Program-made: the position numbers and the translations under genes
Part shown: positions 10,574 to 19,133 of the stretch, in pieces
Layout: each line of letters opens with the position of its first letter
Position numbering within the stretch: the stretch's first letter is position 1
The notes under the pieces: generated by a model
Told to the model about the DNA's origin: nothing
Database searches by the model: none
Seen by the model: the letters and a program-made list of their open reading frames with translations, nothing else
Source of the DNA: Chersky-840 sp963811775
Lineage (GTDB): Bacteria; Actinomycetota; Acidimicrobiia; Acidimicrobiales; UBA8190
Direction of reading: 5' to 3'
Length of the DNA stretch: 64,000 nt
Assembly: GCA_963811775.1 (NCBI GenBank)
Contig: CAWESO010000001.1
Span: 124,001 to 188,000, forward strand

Positions 10574-11013
10574 GGGGCGCTGGGCGACGACCAGTGCCCG
10601 GGTGCCGTCGTGGTGGCGGTGGAGGACGGGTCGACCTGGGTCAGGTCGGTCACGTCACTGGGTGCCACCAAGCCGTGGTGCTCGGACTGCGACACCACGG
10701 TGGACGGATCGGACAGGTGCGCCACGCGCTCCTCGAGATCGTGGTGCTGCCCGAGCACCGACGTGAGCTGACCCTGCAACCGGGTCAGGCGCACCTGCCC
10801 CTGGGTCATGTACGCGCTGGCCGCCACCACCACCAGGAGGCTCGCCATGACGATGGCGCCGCACAGTGCCGCCGTGCGCCGCAACGGCCAGCGCGGGCCG
10901 CGCACACCGGGCGACTCCGAGGCGCGCCGCGGTGGCTGGGACGGCCTCGGGACGCGAACCGGGACCGCAACGGTGTCGGTCCTGACGCGTTCGGGGGCGA
11001 TCGTCGGGGCCAT
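10570..11013 (-). CDS. ftsL: FtsL-like single-pass divisome protein
   Basis: This 147-residue protein lies between rsmH and ftsI, the position of ftsL in dcw clusters. It has a basic, Pro-rich cytoplasmic N-terminus of about 45 residues, one transmembrane helix (LCGAIVMASLLVVVAASAYM) and a short extracytoplasmic coiled coil (QVRLTRLQGQLTSVLGQHHD) ending in a Ser/Thr tail. FtsL proteins share topology rather than sequence and scaffold FtsB/FtsQ and activate FtsWI. The ATG shares a base with the rsmH stop (TGATG) and the stop overlaps the ftsI GTG. The call rests on position, size and topology. Confidence 0.78.
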   Translation of the reverse strand: MAPTIAPERVRTDTVAVPVRVPRPSQPPRRASESPGVRGPRWPLRRTAALCGAIVMASLLVVVAASAYMTQGQVRLTRLQGQLTSVLGQHHDLEERVAHLSDPSTVVSQSEHHGLVAPSDVTDLTQVDPSSTATTTAPGHWSSPSAP

Positions 11014-11954
11014 CAGTCCTGTCTCCGCTCGAAAGCACGCAGCAGCGCGCTTTCCGAGCGCCGGTTGCGGCTCACCTCGTCGGCCGAGGGCCGGCGCGTG
11101 CCCCGGAAGACGAGCCTGCCCGCCGACACGGCCCCACACGTGCACGGAAGCCCGGGCGGGCAGGTGCACCCGCCCGTCTCGGCGTGCCGGAAGGCGGCCT
11201 TGACGATGCGGTCCTCGCCCGAGTGGTACGAGATCACGACACAGCGACCACCGGGGGCCAGCTCGTCGATGGCGGCGGGGAGCGCGTCGGCGAGCACCTC
11301 CAACTCCTCGTTGACCGCCACCCTCAGGGCCTGGAAGATGCGACGGGCGGGGTGGCCGCCCTGGCGCCGCACGGCGGCGGGGAGCGCGTCGCGAACGACG
11401 TCGGACAGCCCCGTGGTGGTGGTGATGGGTCGGGCCGCCACGACGGCCAGCGCGATGCGCCGGGCGAACCGTCCTTCGCCGTTGGCGGCGAAGAGCCGGG
11501 CCAGGTCGGCCTCGGGCCACGTGTTGACCAGATCGGACGCGGTGACCCCCTCGTCGGGGTCCATCCGCATGTCGAGAGGGGCGTCGGCCCGGTACGAGAA
11601 ACCCCGCTCGGGCCGGTCCAGCTGCGGGGAGCTGACCCCGAGGTCGAACAGGACCCCGCTCGCCGACCCCGGCCCGACCCCCGTCTCGGCGGCGATCTCT
11701 CCCAGGCGGTCGAAGCGGCCCCGGCGCACCACGGCCCGGTCGCCGAACCGAGCCAGGCGTTCGGTGGTCGCCTCCACCGCATCGGGGTCGCGGTCGAGGC
11801 ACACGACGCGCAGGTGCCGATGCGCGTCGAGGAGTGCCGCGGCGTGCCCGCCACCTCCGGCCGTGGCGTCGATGACGACGCCGGGGGGCACGGGGGCGAA
11901 CAACGCCACCACCTCGCCCACCATGACCGGCTCGTGCGTGAACACCTGGCGCAT
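11013..11954 (-). CDS. rsmH: 16S rRNA (cytosine1402-N4)-methyltransferase (RsmH/MraW)
   Basis: RsmH methylates N4 of C1402 in the 16S rRNA decoding site using S-adenosylmethionine. The 313-residue product begins MRQVFTHEPVMVGEVV, with the SAM-binding motif DATAGGGGHAAALL, then FDLGVSSPQLD, RGFSYRADAPLDMRMD, and YHSGEDRIVK near the C-terminus. A CPPGLPCTCG segment follows. The ATG at 11954 is preceded by GAGGGG at good spacing. Downstream genes follow with base overlaps. It is the second gene of the mraZ-led operon, as in most bacteria. Confidence 0.96.
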   Translation of the reverse strand: MRQVFTHEPVMVGEVVALFAPVPPGVVIDATAGGGGHAAALLDAHRHLRVVCLDRDPDAVEATTERLARFGDRAVVRRGRFDRLGEIAAETGVGPGSASGVLFDLGVSSPQLDRPERGFSYRADAPLDMRMDPDEGVTASDLVNTWPEADLARLFAANGEGRFARRIALAVVAARPITTTTGLSDVVRDALPAAVRRQGGHPARRIFQALRVAVNEELEVLADALPAAIDELAPGGRCVVISYHSGEDRIVKAAFRHAETGGCTCPPGLPCTCGAVSAGRLVFRGTRRPSADEVSRNRRSESALLRAFERRQD

Positions 11955-12211
11955 CCGCAGCCCCTCGACTGGCGGGATGCCGTCGGGAGGGTTGCTCCTG
12001 CGACTCGGTTGGAAGCGGGCGGAGGAGGAGTCTTCCACCGAACCAGCCGAGGGGCTGCGCATGTTCCTGGTGTTCTGGTCGTCTCGCCGCCCGCTCGTCG
12101 CAGCGGCCTCAGCTCTGCCCCCTTCTCTCGTTCTGTCTGGTCTGTCTCGTCTGTCGCGTGCGTCCGCCCTGGCGTGACCCGGCGTGGGCCACGGGGCGGA
12201 TTCGGTCGCGC

Positions 12212-12631
12212 TCAGTCGTCTGCACCTTCTGTGAAGCGCAACTCCTCGGGCCCGATGTTGCTCTGCCAACGCGTCGGGTCCCACATCTCGACCCTGTCGA
12301 TCACTCCCACCACCGTGACGTCGCTCTCGAGCGACGCGTACTGCCGCATCCGAGCCGGGAGCACGATGCGACCCTGCCTGTCCACCTCGAGGTCGTGCGT
12401 GTGCGATGCCCACATACGGGCCAGGTTCCGGTCGCTCTTGCCGCTGGCCGCCCGGACCTGCATCTCTTCCATCTGCCGCTCGAACTCGTCCGGTGTCCAC
12501 AACGCCAGACACCCGTCCCGGTACTCGGTGAGATACCCGCCGTGCTCGAAGGCGGCACGGAACCTCGCCGGAAGGATCACCCGACCCTTCGAATCGAGCG
12601 AGTGCTCGTACGTCCCAAAAAACCGTGCCAC
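12212..12631 (-). CDS. mraZ: Transcriptional regulator MraZ
   Basis: MraZ is a ring-forming DNA-binding protein with two AbrB/SpoVT-like repeats that regulates the dcw operon. The 139-residue product shows both repeats: SLDSKGRVILPARFR at about 11-25 and EVDRQGRIVLPARMR at about 82-96, matching the family D-x-K/Q-G-R-I/V-x-L-P pattern. The start is GTG, with GGGAGC upstream. A gap of about 257 bases separates its stop from rsmH. Its probable own operator, three 10-bp repeats, lies 44-73 bases upstream. Confidence 0.96.
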   Translation of the reverse strand: MARFFGTYEHSLDSKGRVILPARFRAAFEHGGYLTEYRDGCLALWTPDEFERQMEEMQVRAASGKSDRNLARMWASHTHDLEVDRQGRIVLPARMRQYASLESDVTVVGVIDRVEMWDPTRWQSNIGPEELRFTEGADD

Positions 12632-12674
12632 CGAATCGAGCTCCCACGACGCTCCCCCCGCCAGATCGCGGGCT

Positions 12675-12728
12675 CCTCCCCTTTACTCCACTTTGCGCCA
12701 CTTTAGCCCCCACCCCCCCACAGGTCAA
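12675..12728 (-). promoter_or_regulatory. mraZ promoter with three 10-bp MraZ-type operator repeats
   Basis: Reading the minus strand, a -35 TTGACC (12728-12723), a 17-base spacer and a -10 TAAAGT (12705-12700) precede mraZ. Overlapping the -10 and running downstream are three direct repeats with 10-bp period: AAAGTGGCGC (12704-12695), AAAGTGGAGT (12694-12685) and AAAGGGGAGG (12684-12675). Repeats of this form (AAAGTGG or GTGGG every 10 bp) are the described MraZ-binding sites of other bacteria, so autoregulation is likely. Binding itself is inferred. Confidence 0.82.
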
Positions 12729-13160
12729 TCCTCTTCCGCTCCACCGCCCCCCACTGCGCCACCCGCCGTCCCCCCGCCGCGCCCCGCAGTGCGACCGGGG
12801 CCGGCGCGAGCCGATCAGGGCCCTCGGTGACCGACGGCCGGGCCCGTCCTCGGCCCAACACGGCACGCGGGCGCGCCATGCGACGACCTGAGTCCGACAA
12901 GACGAGTCGGCGGCACCACGTGACACAGCGCGTGCATTCGCGACGTGACACCGCGCGTACACGCGCCGCGAGGCATGGGGGCTCGATGCGCACCGGCGCA
13001 GCGCGACGCGCCGCGCAATGTTGTCGTCGCGCTCGGGCTCGGGCTCGGGCTCGCGCTCGTGGGCAAGCGTCGCCTGATCAGTGGCGTCGGCGCTCAGCGC
13101 GGTGACGTCACGGTCTCTGCGTCACCGCGATGCCGTCATGTCGCCGTGGCGGCGACCGCC
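12729..13160. other. Gene-free stretch between mraZ promoter and lipoate-ligase-like gene
   Basis: No coding sequence with recognisable homology is visible on either strand. The stretch holds a short GCTCGG hexamer tandem repeat (about 13031-13059) and arginine/alanine-rich open frames typical of random high-GC DNA. I see no tRNA or clear terminator. Confidence 0.5.
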
Positions 13161-13916
13161 TTACATCGACGAAAGGGCGTCGAGCAACGCGTCTTCGACC
13201 GCGGCGATCAATATGTCGTCGGCGTCGTCACGACGCGCATCGAGCACGTCCCGCAGACCGGCGCCGGCATCGCCGAGGACGCGCCGAGCGTCACCGGAAA
13301 TGGATACCTCCGCGGGGCGTTCGACCCCGCCGCGGTGGCGGGCCAACAGACCCAGCAGGGACGCCGGATCCCACGACAGCGGTGCCGTCGTGTGCCAGCG
13401 AGCTCCGGCGCTCGTCCGGCGCTGCGCGATCCCGACGACCTTCGTCGCGCCCTGCACGACCTCACCCGGGCCGACAGCGGCGAAGCACACCTCAGACCAC
13501 GGCGTCGGTGTCACATGGCCCCGGTGCACGTGCAACGCGGGTGCGCCGAGTGCTCCGAGGGCGCGCGCCCACGCCTCACCCAACCACCACGACGAGGCGA
13601 TGACGTCGTCGTCCCACAGCGGGTCCCCGCGGGGAACCCACACGTCCAGCCACACCTGCGCGCCGGGGGCCACGAGCACCGCGCCACCACCCGACCCCCG
13701 GCGCACCACCTCGACCCCGGCCCGGCGCGCCCTGTCGCCGTCGACGACGTCGTGGCGCTGTGTGCTCCCGAGCACCAGGGTCGGGGGCCCCACGACGCAG
13801 CACAGCGCCGCGGCCCGGGTGTCGGTCGCGTCGTGCTGGGGCCACGGCCCGTGCAGGGCACGGGCGCTGTCGGCCCGGCGCTCGATGGCCCAGCCGATGT
13901 GCCTCGGGGCGGTCAC
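13161..13916 (-). CDS. Lipoate--protein ligase A family protein
   Basis: The 251-residue product has the BPL/LplA-type catalytic fold. RRGSGGGAVLVAPGAQVW (about 72-89) matches the lipoyl-AMP-binding RRxxGGGAV motif, and QGATKVVGIAQRR carries the candidate catalytic lysine; a WHTTAPLSWD segment follows. Members attach lipoate or octanoate to E2 or GcvH domains, but family members also include biotin ligases and uncharacterised proteins, and no lipoate-dependent complex is in view. The GTG start overlaps the stop of the HNH gene (GTGA). It is the terminal gene of the small ROK-HNH group. Confidence 0.75.
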   Translation of the reverse strand: MTAPRHIGWAIERRADSARALHGPWPQHDATDTRAAALCCVVGPPTLVLGSTQRHDVVDGDRARRAGVEVVRRGSGGGAVLVAPGAQVWLDVWVPRGDPLWDDDVIASSWWLGEAWARALGALGAPALHVHRGHVTPTPWSEVCFAAVGPGEVVQGATKVVGIAQRRTSAGARWHTTAPLSWDPASLLGLLARHRGGVERPAEVSISGDARRVLGDAGAGLRDVLDARRDDADDILIAAVEDALLDALSSM

Positions 13917-14452
13917 GCCGTCAGGGGCTGCTCGTCCAGATATGGCGCCCACTCGTCGCGCGCTCCCCCGCTCAGGGCGAGGAGCCAGACCCGTTGGCGC
14001 GGGGCGATCGGCTGGGTCCGCAGGACCAGCCCGACCTCGTGGGGCAGTCGGTCCTCCTTGCGGGTGTTGCACCGTCGACAGGCGGCCACCACGTTGTCCC
14101 ACACATGCAGGCCGCCACGACTTCGGGGCATGACGTGGTCGATGCTCTCGGCCGCCAGGCCGCAGTACTGGCAGCGGTGGCCGTCGCGCGCGAACACGGT
14201 GCGGCGGTTCACCGCCACGGTACGGTCGTGCGGGACACGGACATACCGAGACAGGCGCACCACCGACGGCTCGGGGAACGACCGGCGCTCGGACCGGAAG
14301 ACCTCGTCGGTGGCGTGAACGAGCTCGGCCTTGGTCGCCAGGACGAGGAGGAGGGCGCGGCGGGTGGACACGAGCCCGAGCGGCTCGAACGTCGCGTTGA
14401 GCACGAGGGCCCGCCTCGTTCCCCGTGCGCCGGCTTCGCTCGCCAACATCAT
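13913..14452 (-). CDS. HNH endonuclease domain protein
   Basis: This 179-residue protein opens with LVLNATFEPLGLVSTRRALL, typical of a small HNH family common in actinobacteria. The zinc-stabilised HNH core follows: a CQYCG pair, SIDHVMPRSRGG, then NVVAACRRCNTRK. These give two CxxC pairs and the DH plus N residues needed for metal-dependent nicking. The biological role of this stand-alone family is not known; no intron, phage or restriction gene is nearby. Start chosen at the first of two adjacent ATGs. The stop overlaps the downstream GTG. Confidence 0.82.
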   Translation of the reverse strand: MMLASEAGARGTRRALVLNATFEPLGLVSTRRALLLVLATKAELVHATDEVFRSERRSFPEPSVVRLSRYVRVPHDRTVAVNRRTVFARDGHRCQYCGLAAESIDHVMPRSRGGLHVWDNVVAACRRCNTRKEDRLPHEVGLVLRTQPIAPRQRVWLLALSGGARDEWAPYLDEQPLTA

Positions 14453-14501
14453 CGATGAGGCTACTCCGGCGGGCGGCGCCGGCCCCGGGCACGCGGCGAC
14501 A

Positions 14502-14804
14502 TCAGCGACGACGCCACCGGCCCATGGTGCTGCACCAGCTGATGAACGACACGACATCGGCGCGCTCGGGGACCGCCTCACCGGACCCGCCGTAGGCGGT
14601 CTCCATCCGGAACCGCCACAGCGCCTCGTCGGGCACGGGCAGGAAAGGCCGTCGCCTCCACCAGCCGGGCCGGGCCAAGCGCCCCGCCTCGGCCAGCGCC
14701 GCCGGCCACAGCCACGGGCGCAGCGCCAGGGCCCCCACGACGGTGACGATCGTCGCCCCCGACGCCGGCCCGGTGCCCGAGCCCGGCGCACGAGCCGCGC
14801 TCAC
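14502..14804 (-). CDS. Small conserved protein of unknown function (about 100 residues)
   Basis: The GTG start overlaps the ROK kinase stop (GTGA). The product contains a Trp/Arg/Pro-rich core, ALRPWLWPAALAEAGRLARP then GWWRRRPFLPVPDEALWRFR, followed by an ETAYGG segment and a short tail with FISWCSTMGRW. I recall similar small proteins in actinobacterial genomes, but none with an assigned function. The aromatic-rich amphipathic core could sit at a membrane surface; that is inference. Coupling to the kinase suggests co-expression. Confidence 0.68.
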   Translation of the reverse strand: MSAARAPGSGTGPASGATIVTVVGALALRPWLWPAALAEAGRLARPGWWRRRPFLPVPDEALWRFRMETAYGGSGEAVPERADVVSFISWCSTMGRWRRR

Positions 14805-15706
14805 GACGCCTCCGCTGGCCCGCGCCCGGCGCCTCGCCAACCCAGCGCGCCGGCACCGATGAGCGGTCCGGCCGCGCCGAGCCCACTGGGCACGAGCCGC
14901 GCCTCGGCGGTGTACGACAACCGGGCGCGGGCCCGCAGCTCCGTGTTGGCGGCGGAGAAGAACGCCGCGCCGAACCCGAGCGCGACGGACCCTCCCACCA
15001 CGACGAGCTCGAGGTCGAGCAGGCTCACCACCGACGCCACGGCGCGCCCCACCAGGCGGCCGGTGCGCGCCACCACGTCGGGTCCCGCTTCGGCAGCGGG
15101 CTTTCCCGTCACCGCCGCGATGGCCGTGCCCGATGCCTCGGCTTCGAGGCAGCCGCGGGCGCCGCAGCGGCACACGCGACCCTCGGGTTCCACGATCACA
15201 TGGCCGATGTGGCCGGCGTTGCCCGACGCGCCGTCGAGGAGGCGGCCGTCGACGACGATGCCTCCGCCCACACCCGTGGACACCACCATGGCGAGGAAGT
15301 CGCGGCATTGGCGCGCCGCGCCCATCCACCCTTCACCCAGCGCGAACGCCTTGGCGTCGTTGTCGAGCGTCACCCCGAGGCCTGTGGCGTCTTCGAGCCG
15401 TTCCTGCAACGGGAAGTCCTCCCATCCCGGGATGTTGAGCGGCGACACGGTACCCCGGCGCATGTCCATGGGTCCGCCACAGCCGACCCCGCACCCGATC
15501 ACCGTGGTGTCCGAGGCGCCAGCACCTGCGCCCGTCTCGGTGTCGAGCACCTCCCCCACCAGGCCGACCAGCGCGGCGAAGAGCTCATCGCCGTCGTCGG
15601 TGCGCGGCGTGGGCGCGCGCCGGGCCCCGAGCAGGTCCCCGTCGACGGTCACGAGCCCCGCGGCCAGCTTGGTGCCCCCGATGTCGATCGCCAGGCACAG
15701 GTCCAT
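14801..15706 (-). CDS. ROK-family glucokinase
   Basis: ROK sugar kinases phosphorylate glucose or amino sugars with ATP. The 301-residue product has the N-terminal phosphate motif AIDIGGTKLAAG (about 6-17), GCGVGCGGPMD, the catalytic-region LDNDAKAFALGE, STGVGGGIVVDGRL, the GHIGH histidine segment and the ROK zinc motif CRCGARGCLEAEASG. No N-terminal helix-turn-helix is present, so it is a kinase and not an NagC-like repressor. Glucokinase is the commonest activity for stand-alone actinobacterial members, but substrate is not proven by sequence. Confidence 0.88.
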   Translation of the reverse strand: MDLCLAIDIGGTKLAAGLVTVDGDLLGARRAPTPRTDDGDELFAALVGLVGEVLDTETGAGAGASDTTVIGCGVGCGGPMDMRRGTVSPLNIPGWEDFPLQERLEDATGLGVTLDNDAKAFALGEGWMGAARQCRDFLAMVVSTGVGGGIVVDGRLLDGASGNAGHIGHVIVEPEGRVCRCGARGCLEAEASGTAIAAVTGKPAAEAGPDVVARTGRLVGRAVASVVSLLDLELVVVGGSVALGFGAAFFSAANTELRARARLSYTAEARLVPSGLGAAGPLIGAGALGWRGAGRGPAEAS

Positions 15707-15854
15707 TGCTCCTCCGGCTTCATCGGGCGACGTGACGAGCCGGTCGCGCCATGCGCGGTGGGGCAGAGGCCGCCGGGCCGAGGTGGGGTGCGGCCCCCGG
15801 GCCCGGCGCGAACCACGGGCGGGCGGGACGGTCGCGGGCAGGGCCCGCCGGCGG

Positions 15855-16229
15855 TCAGCGGTTACGGCGGAAGCGGTCGCGCAGCCAGCCGCGGGTGTCG
15901 TTGAAGACGTTGCCGATGCCGTCGGTGCGCAGCGAGTGGCCTATCTCCTCCCACCCGGCCTTGCCCATCCGGCGGACGTTCGTCCAGAAGGTCACGAGGG
16001 AGCCGAACATGATGAGCACGCCGACGAACCCGAGCAGCACGTTGCGCGTGAAGAAGACGAGCATCACGGCCAAGCCGACGACGAAGGCGGCGATGGACCA
16101 CTTGAGGTAACGGCCCGCGTACCGGTAGACGCTCTCGGACCGCACCCGATCGGCGAACTTCGGGTCCTCTTGGTACAGCGCTTGCTCCAACTCGTGCAAC
16201 ACACGCTGCTCATGCTCGGAGAGCGGCAC
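15855..16229 (-). CDS. DUF3040 membrane protein
   Basis: The 124-residue product begins PLSEHEQRVLHELEQALYQE, the hallmark of DUF3040 proteins found in actinobacteria, followed by FADRVRSESVY and two hydrophobic segments (about 45-66 and 68-88). The C-terminus is basic (LRDRFRRNR). Function is unknown. GTG at 16229 is preferred over GTG at 16235 because GGAAGGGG is better spaced from it. Its own promoter is visible upstream. Confidence 0.85.
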   Translation of the reverse strand: MPLSEHEQRVLHELEQALYQEDPKFADRVRSESVYRYAGRYLKWSIAAFVVGLAVMLVFFTRNVLLGFVGVLIMFGSLVTFWTNVRRMGKAGWEEIGHSLRTDGIGNVFNDTRGWLRDRFRRNR

Positions 16230-16274
16230 GCTCACCCCCTTCCAGCCCCGTCGCGACGCCTGGCGCGTCAATCA

Positions 16275-16303
16275 ATCTTAGGCACGGCCGAAGGCCAAGA
16301 CAA
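16275..16303 (-). promoter_or_regulatory. Promoter of the DUF3040 gene
   Basis: On the minus strand, TTGTCT (16303-16298) and TAAGAT (16280-16275) are separated by exactly 17 bases, a good housekeeping sigma-70-type arrangement. The predicted start site near 16268 leaves a leader of about 40 bases containing the GGAAGGGG ribosome binding site. Confidence 0.62.
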
Positions 16304-16424
16304 CGGCGCCGGGCATTCTCAGCCCTGCCGCCGCCTTGTCCGGGCCACCGGTCAACGCCCTGGTGCGGGTGGGGAACCGTGCCCACGATCGGGCGTCGGA
16401 GCACCACCTCTCCCCCTGTGTCGG

Positions 16425-17839
16425 TCATCGGTCGCTGTTCCTTGAGGGCGACGGCGCGCTAGGCCCCCACTGGGTGTCGCCCCGTTCCTTGACGGCCAGC
16501 CCGTCCCGGCCCACGAGGGCGGCGGGTCCCACCGAGGCGTTGCCGTAGCGGGCCCGGATGGCCGACACCGCCGCCTCGACCTCGTCCCAGGCGGGCTGTC
16601 GTGGCGTGGGCTCCCCGGCCCCATGCTCGAGGTCCGGGGCGCGGGCCCCCGCTCGCGGTCCCGCTCCCGGCCCGGGCCCCGGTCCGCGGCCCGTCACCGC
16701 CGTCGCCGCGGGAGCCGAGGTTGAGGTGGCCTGATCGTCGAAGGAGAGTTGGCGCGCCACGCGCTCGGTGCGATCCAGCCCCGACACCGACACCCCGAGG
16801 AGCCGGACCCCGGGCCCCACGTCCACAGCATCGAGCAGGGCCCCGGCCACGGCTCCGATGGCGCGGGGGAGTCGACCGGCGCCCCCACGGTGTGGGACCG
16901 GGTGATGGTGACGCGGTCGCCGTAGCGGACCTTGACGGTGATCGTCCTCCCCGCCAGACCGGCTTCTCGCAGGCGAGTCCCCACCGCGTCGGCCATGCGC
17001 ACCACGTGGGGGTGCAGGTCGTCGTGGGCGTGGAAGTCGAGCGCGAAGGTCTCCTCGTGGCCGACGGACTTCACGTCCGGGTTCGCCACCACCGCCCGGG
17101 GGTCGTCGCCGCGCGCCAACCGGGCCAGCGTGTGCCCGTTGGCGACCCCGACCGCTCGGCACAGCGTGTCCTCGGGGATGGCGGCGAGCTCACCGATCGT
17201 CGTCACCCCGAGGCCCTCCATCCGCCGGGCCGTGGCCGGCCCCACCCCCCACAGGGCCCGCACCGGCATGGGATGGAGGAAGGCGAGCTCGTCCTCGGGG
17301 AGGACCACGACCACACCGGGCCCGGGACGGGGCCCGTCGGGGGTCGGCACCGGTTTGGCGGCGCGCGACGCCAGCTTGGCGATCAGCTTGGTCCGGGCCA
17401 CCCCCACACCGCATTCCATCCGCATGTGCTCGCGCACCGCCTCGCTGATGCGCTTCGCCACCGCGTCCGGAGCGCCGAGGAGACGGCGCGACCCGGCCAC
17501 GTCGACGAAGGCCTCGTCGAGCGAGATGCCCTCGACCACGGGCGAGAAGCGCTCGAGCACGGCGTGCAGCTGCTCGCTCATCTCCATGTAGCGGGCGAAA
17601 CGGCCCGCCAGGAACACCGCGTGCGGGCAGCGACGCCGGGCTTCGATCGAGGACATGGCCGAGTGGATCCCGAAGGCCCGCGCCTCGTACGTGCACGACG
17701 CCACCACCCCGCGTGCCCCGGCGCCGCCCACGATGACGGGGCGCCCGGCCAGCGAGGGGTCGTCGAGGACCTCGACCGAGGCGTAGAACGAGTCCATGTC
17801 GACGTGCAGCACCGTGCACGCCTCGATGCCACGAGTCAA
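16425..17839 (-). CDS. dinB: DNA polymerase IV (DinB), frame broken near 16872
   Basis: DinB is a Y-family translesion polymerase. The N-terminal portion has the catalytic HVDMDSFYASVE, YEARAFGIHSAM and the second metal site ISLDEAFVDV, then the thumb and the little-finger domain KSVGHEETF. One base is missing in GACTCCCCC near 16870-16875; restoring it joins VGAPVD to LPRAIGAVAGALLDAV. The product then extends about 110 residues past the core through a Gly/Pro repeat and ends in a segment resembling other actinobacterial DinB tails (RARYGNASVGPAALVGRDGL). Start is uncertain; TTG at 17839 is used. It lies two genes from nrdR and three from the lexA-LysM SOS locus, but no LexA box is visible directly upstream. 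Confidence 0.9.
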
Positions 17840-17915
17840 CGCACCCCCGCCGTCTCGCGCCCGCGCCTCCAGCCGGTCGGCGCCCTGTGGCGTCACCCCG
17901 GCGACGGCGGCGTGC

Positions 17916-18626
17916 TCACCCACCGAGCCGCAGACGCCGGAAACCCTCGGCGTATCCCACGCCGGCCCGACGCCCGTCCTCCTGGGACCGGTCCCGCACC
18001 GCCCGGCGCGCCCAGTCGCCCCCGTCGAGGAACTGGCTGCGGTGGCACGACACCGCCGCCACCTTCTTCTCGATGGTGGCCGTGACGTCCACCCACACCG
18101 TGGGTTCGAGCGTCCCCGACAAGAGCGCCGTCTGCACCTGGCACGCCGCGCCGGCTTCGGGGAAGTAGTGCGGCAGGGCGGCGGCGGGCGACAAGGCGTC
18201 GAGCAGCGCGAAGCCGATGGCGCGGTGGTCGCGGTGGTTGAAGTAGTCCTCACCGAAGAACACGGCGGTGGGGTCCGGGCCGAGGACCGTCGTCGGACGG
18301 AGCTTGCGCACCCATCCGACGAGCGTGGACCGCAGCGCCGTGTCGTCGACGAGCTCCCCATCGGGGTAGCCGAGGAAGTGCTGTCCGGCCACGCCGAGGA
18401 TCCTCGCCGCCTCGCCGGCCTCGCCGGCGCGTTGGCGGGCCAGGGCACCGGGGTCCATGTCAGGATCGGTCGTCCCTTTGTCCCCGTCCGTGCAGATGAG
18501 CACGTGGACCTCGGCCCCGCCCCCCGCCCAGCGCGCCAGGGTCCCGCCGCACGAGACATCGGGATCGTCGGGGTGGGCGTAGACGGCCAGCACCCGGTCC
18601 GGCACGTCGTCGAGAAGCTCGGCCAC
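17916..18626 (-). CDS. PIG-L family zinc deacetylase
   Basis: PIG-L family enzymes remove N-acetyl groups from GlcNAc conjugates; actinobacterial members include MshB and Mca of mycothiol metabolism. The 236-residue protein shows the zinc motif AHPDDPDVSCGGTLARW at about 17-33, TDGDKGTTD, and the second histidine site FNHRDHRAIG. The substrate cannot be assigned from sequence and no other mycothiol gene is in view. The GTG start lies 5 bases after the nrdR stop, suggesting co-transcription. Confidence 0.85.
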   Translation of the reverse strand: MAELLDDVPDRVLAVYAHPDDPDVSCGGTLARWAGGGAEVHVLICTDGDKGTTDPDMDPGALARQRAGEAGEAARILGVAGQHFLGYPDGELVDDTALRSTLVGWVRKLRPTTVLGPDPTAVFFGEDYFNHRDHRAIGFALLDALSPAAALPHYFPEAGAACQVQTALLSGTLEPTVWVDVTATIEKKVAAVSCHRSQFLDGGDWARRAVRDRSQEDGRRAGVGYAEGFRRLRLGG

Positions 18627-18631
18627 GGGCG

Positions 18632-19102
18632 TTACGCCCTGCGCTTGGGCTCTGTGGTCTTGGTGAGGAGCCCCACCTCGCGCTGGAAGTCCCCCACGTC
18701 CTCGAACCCCTTGTACACCGAGGCGAAACGAAGGTAGGCGACGTCGTCGACATCGCGTAGGCGCTCGAGGACGGCCACACCGATCTGCTGGCTCGACACC
18801 TCGGCCCCCTCGCCCCGCAGCGCCTCTTCCACCTGCTGGGCGATCTCCTCGAGCCGCTCCTCGGTGACGGGTCGGTTCTTGGTGGCCGCCCTCACCCCCG
18901 ACACGACCTTGACGCGGTCGAAGGGCTCACGCTGTCCTCCCCGCTTGACCACCCACAGCGGTGCTTCTTCGAGGCGCTCGTAGGTGGTGAAACGCCGGTT
19001 GCACGACAGGCATTCGCGGCGGCGGCGGATGGCTACACCGTCCTCGGCCAGCCGTGAGTCCACCACCTTGTCCTCGAGACTCTGACACCACGGACACCGC
19101 AC
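18632..19102 (-). CDS. nrdR: Transcriptional repressor NrdR
   Basis: NrdR senses ATP/dATP through an ATP-cone and represses ribonucleotide reductase genes. The 156-residue product has the N-terminal zinc ribbon (CPWC at about 3-6, CLSC at about 31-34), followed by RRFTTYERLEEAP and the ATP-cone (VVKRGGQREPFDRVKV to YLRFASVYKGF). GTG at 19102 is chosen so the protein begins VRCPWC, as family members do; GTG 19111 is possible. The order lexA-LysM-nrdR matches the mycobacterial lexA-Rv2719c-Rv2718c locus. No nrd operon is in the window. Confidence 0.95.
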   Translation of the reverse strand: MRCPWCQSLEDKVVDSRLAEDGVAIRRRRECLSCNRRFTTYERLEEAPLWVVKRGGQREPFDRVKVVSGVRAATKNRPVTEERLEEIAQQVEEALRGEGAEVSSQQIGVAVLERLRDVDDVAYLRFASVYKGFEDVGDFQREVGLLTKTTEPKRRA

Positions 19103-19133
19103 CGGGTCCACCGTAGTGCCACGCCCCGGGCCG

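Noticed and set aside
9169..12177. Open frame of about 1,000 codons on the plus strand across ftsI and rsmH
   Set aside because: Antisense to well-supported dcw genes; Arg/His/Gly-rich with no domains.
13031..13059. GCTCGG hexamer repeat
   Set aside because: Short and imperfect; likely simple-sequence slippage with no sign of function.
13913..14452. HNH nuclease as part of a defence system or homing element
   Set aside because: No methyltransferase, phage, intron or defence partner is nearby; the surrounding genes are ordinary.
16694..16750. Possible separate gene in the Gly/Pro-repeat region at the end of dinB
   Set aside because: After repairing one base the region reads through as the DinB C-terminal extension.
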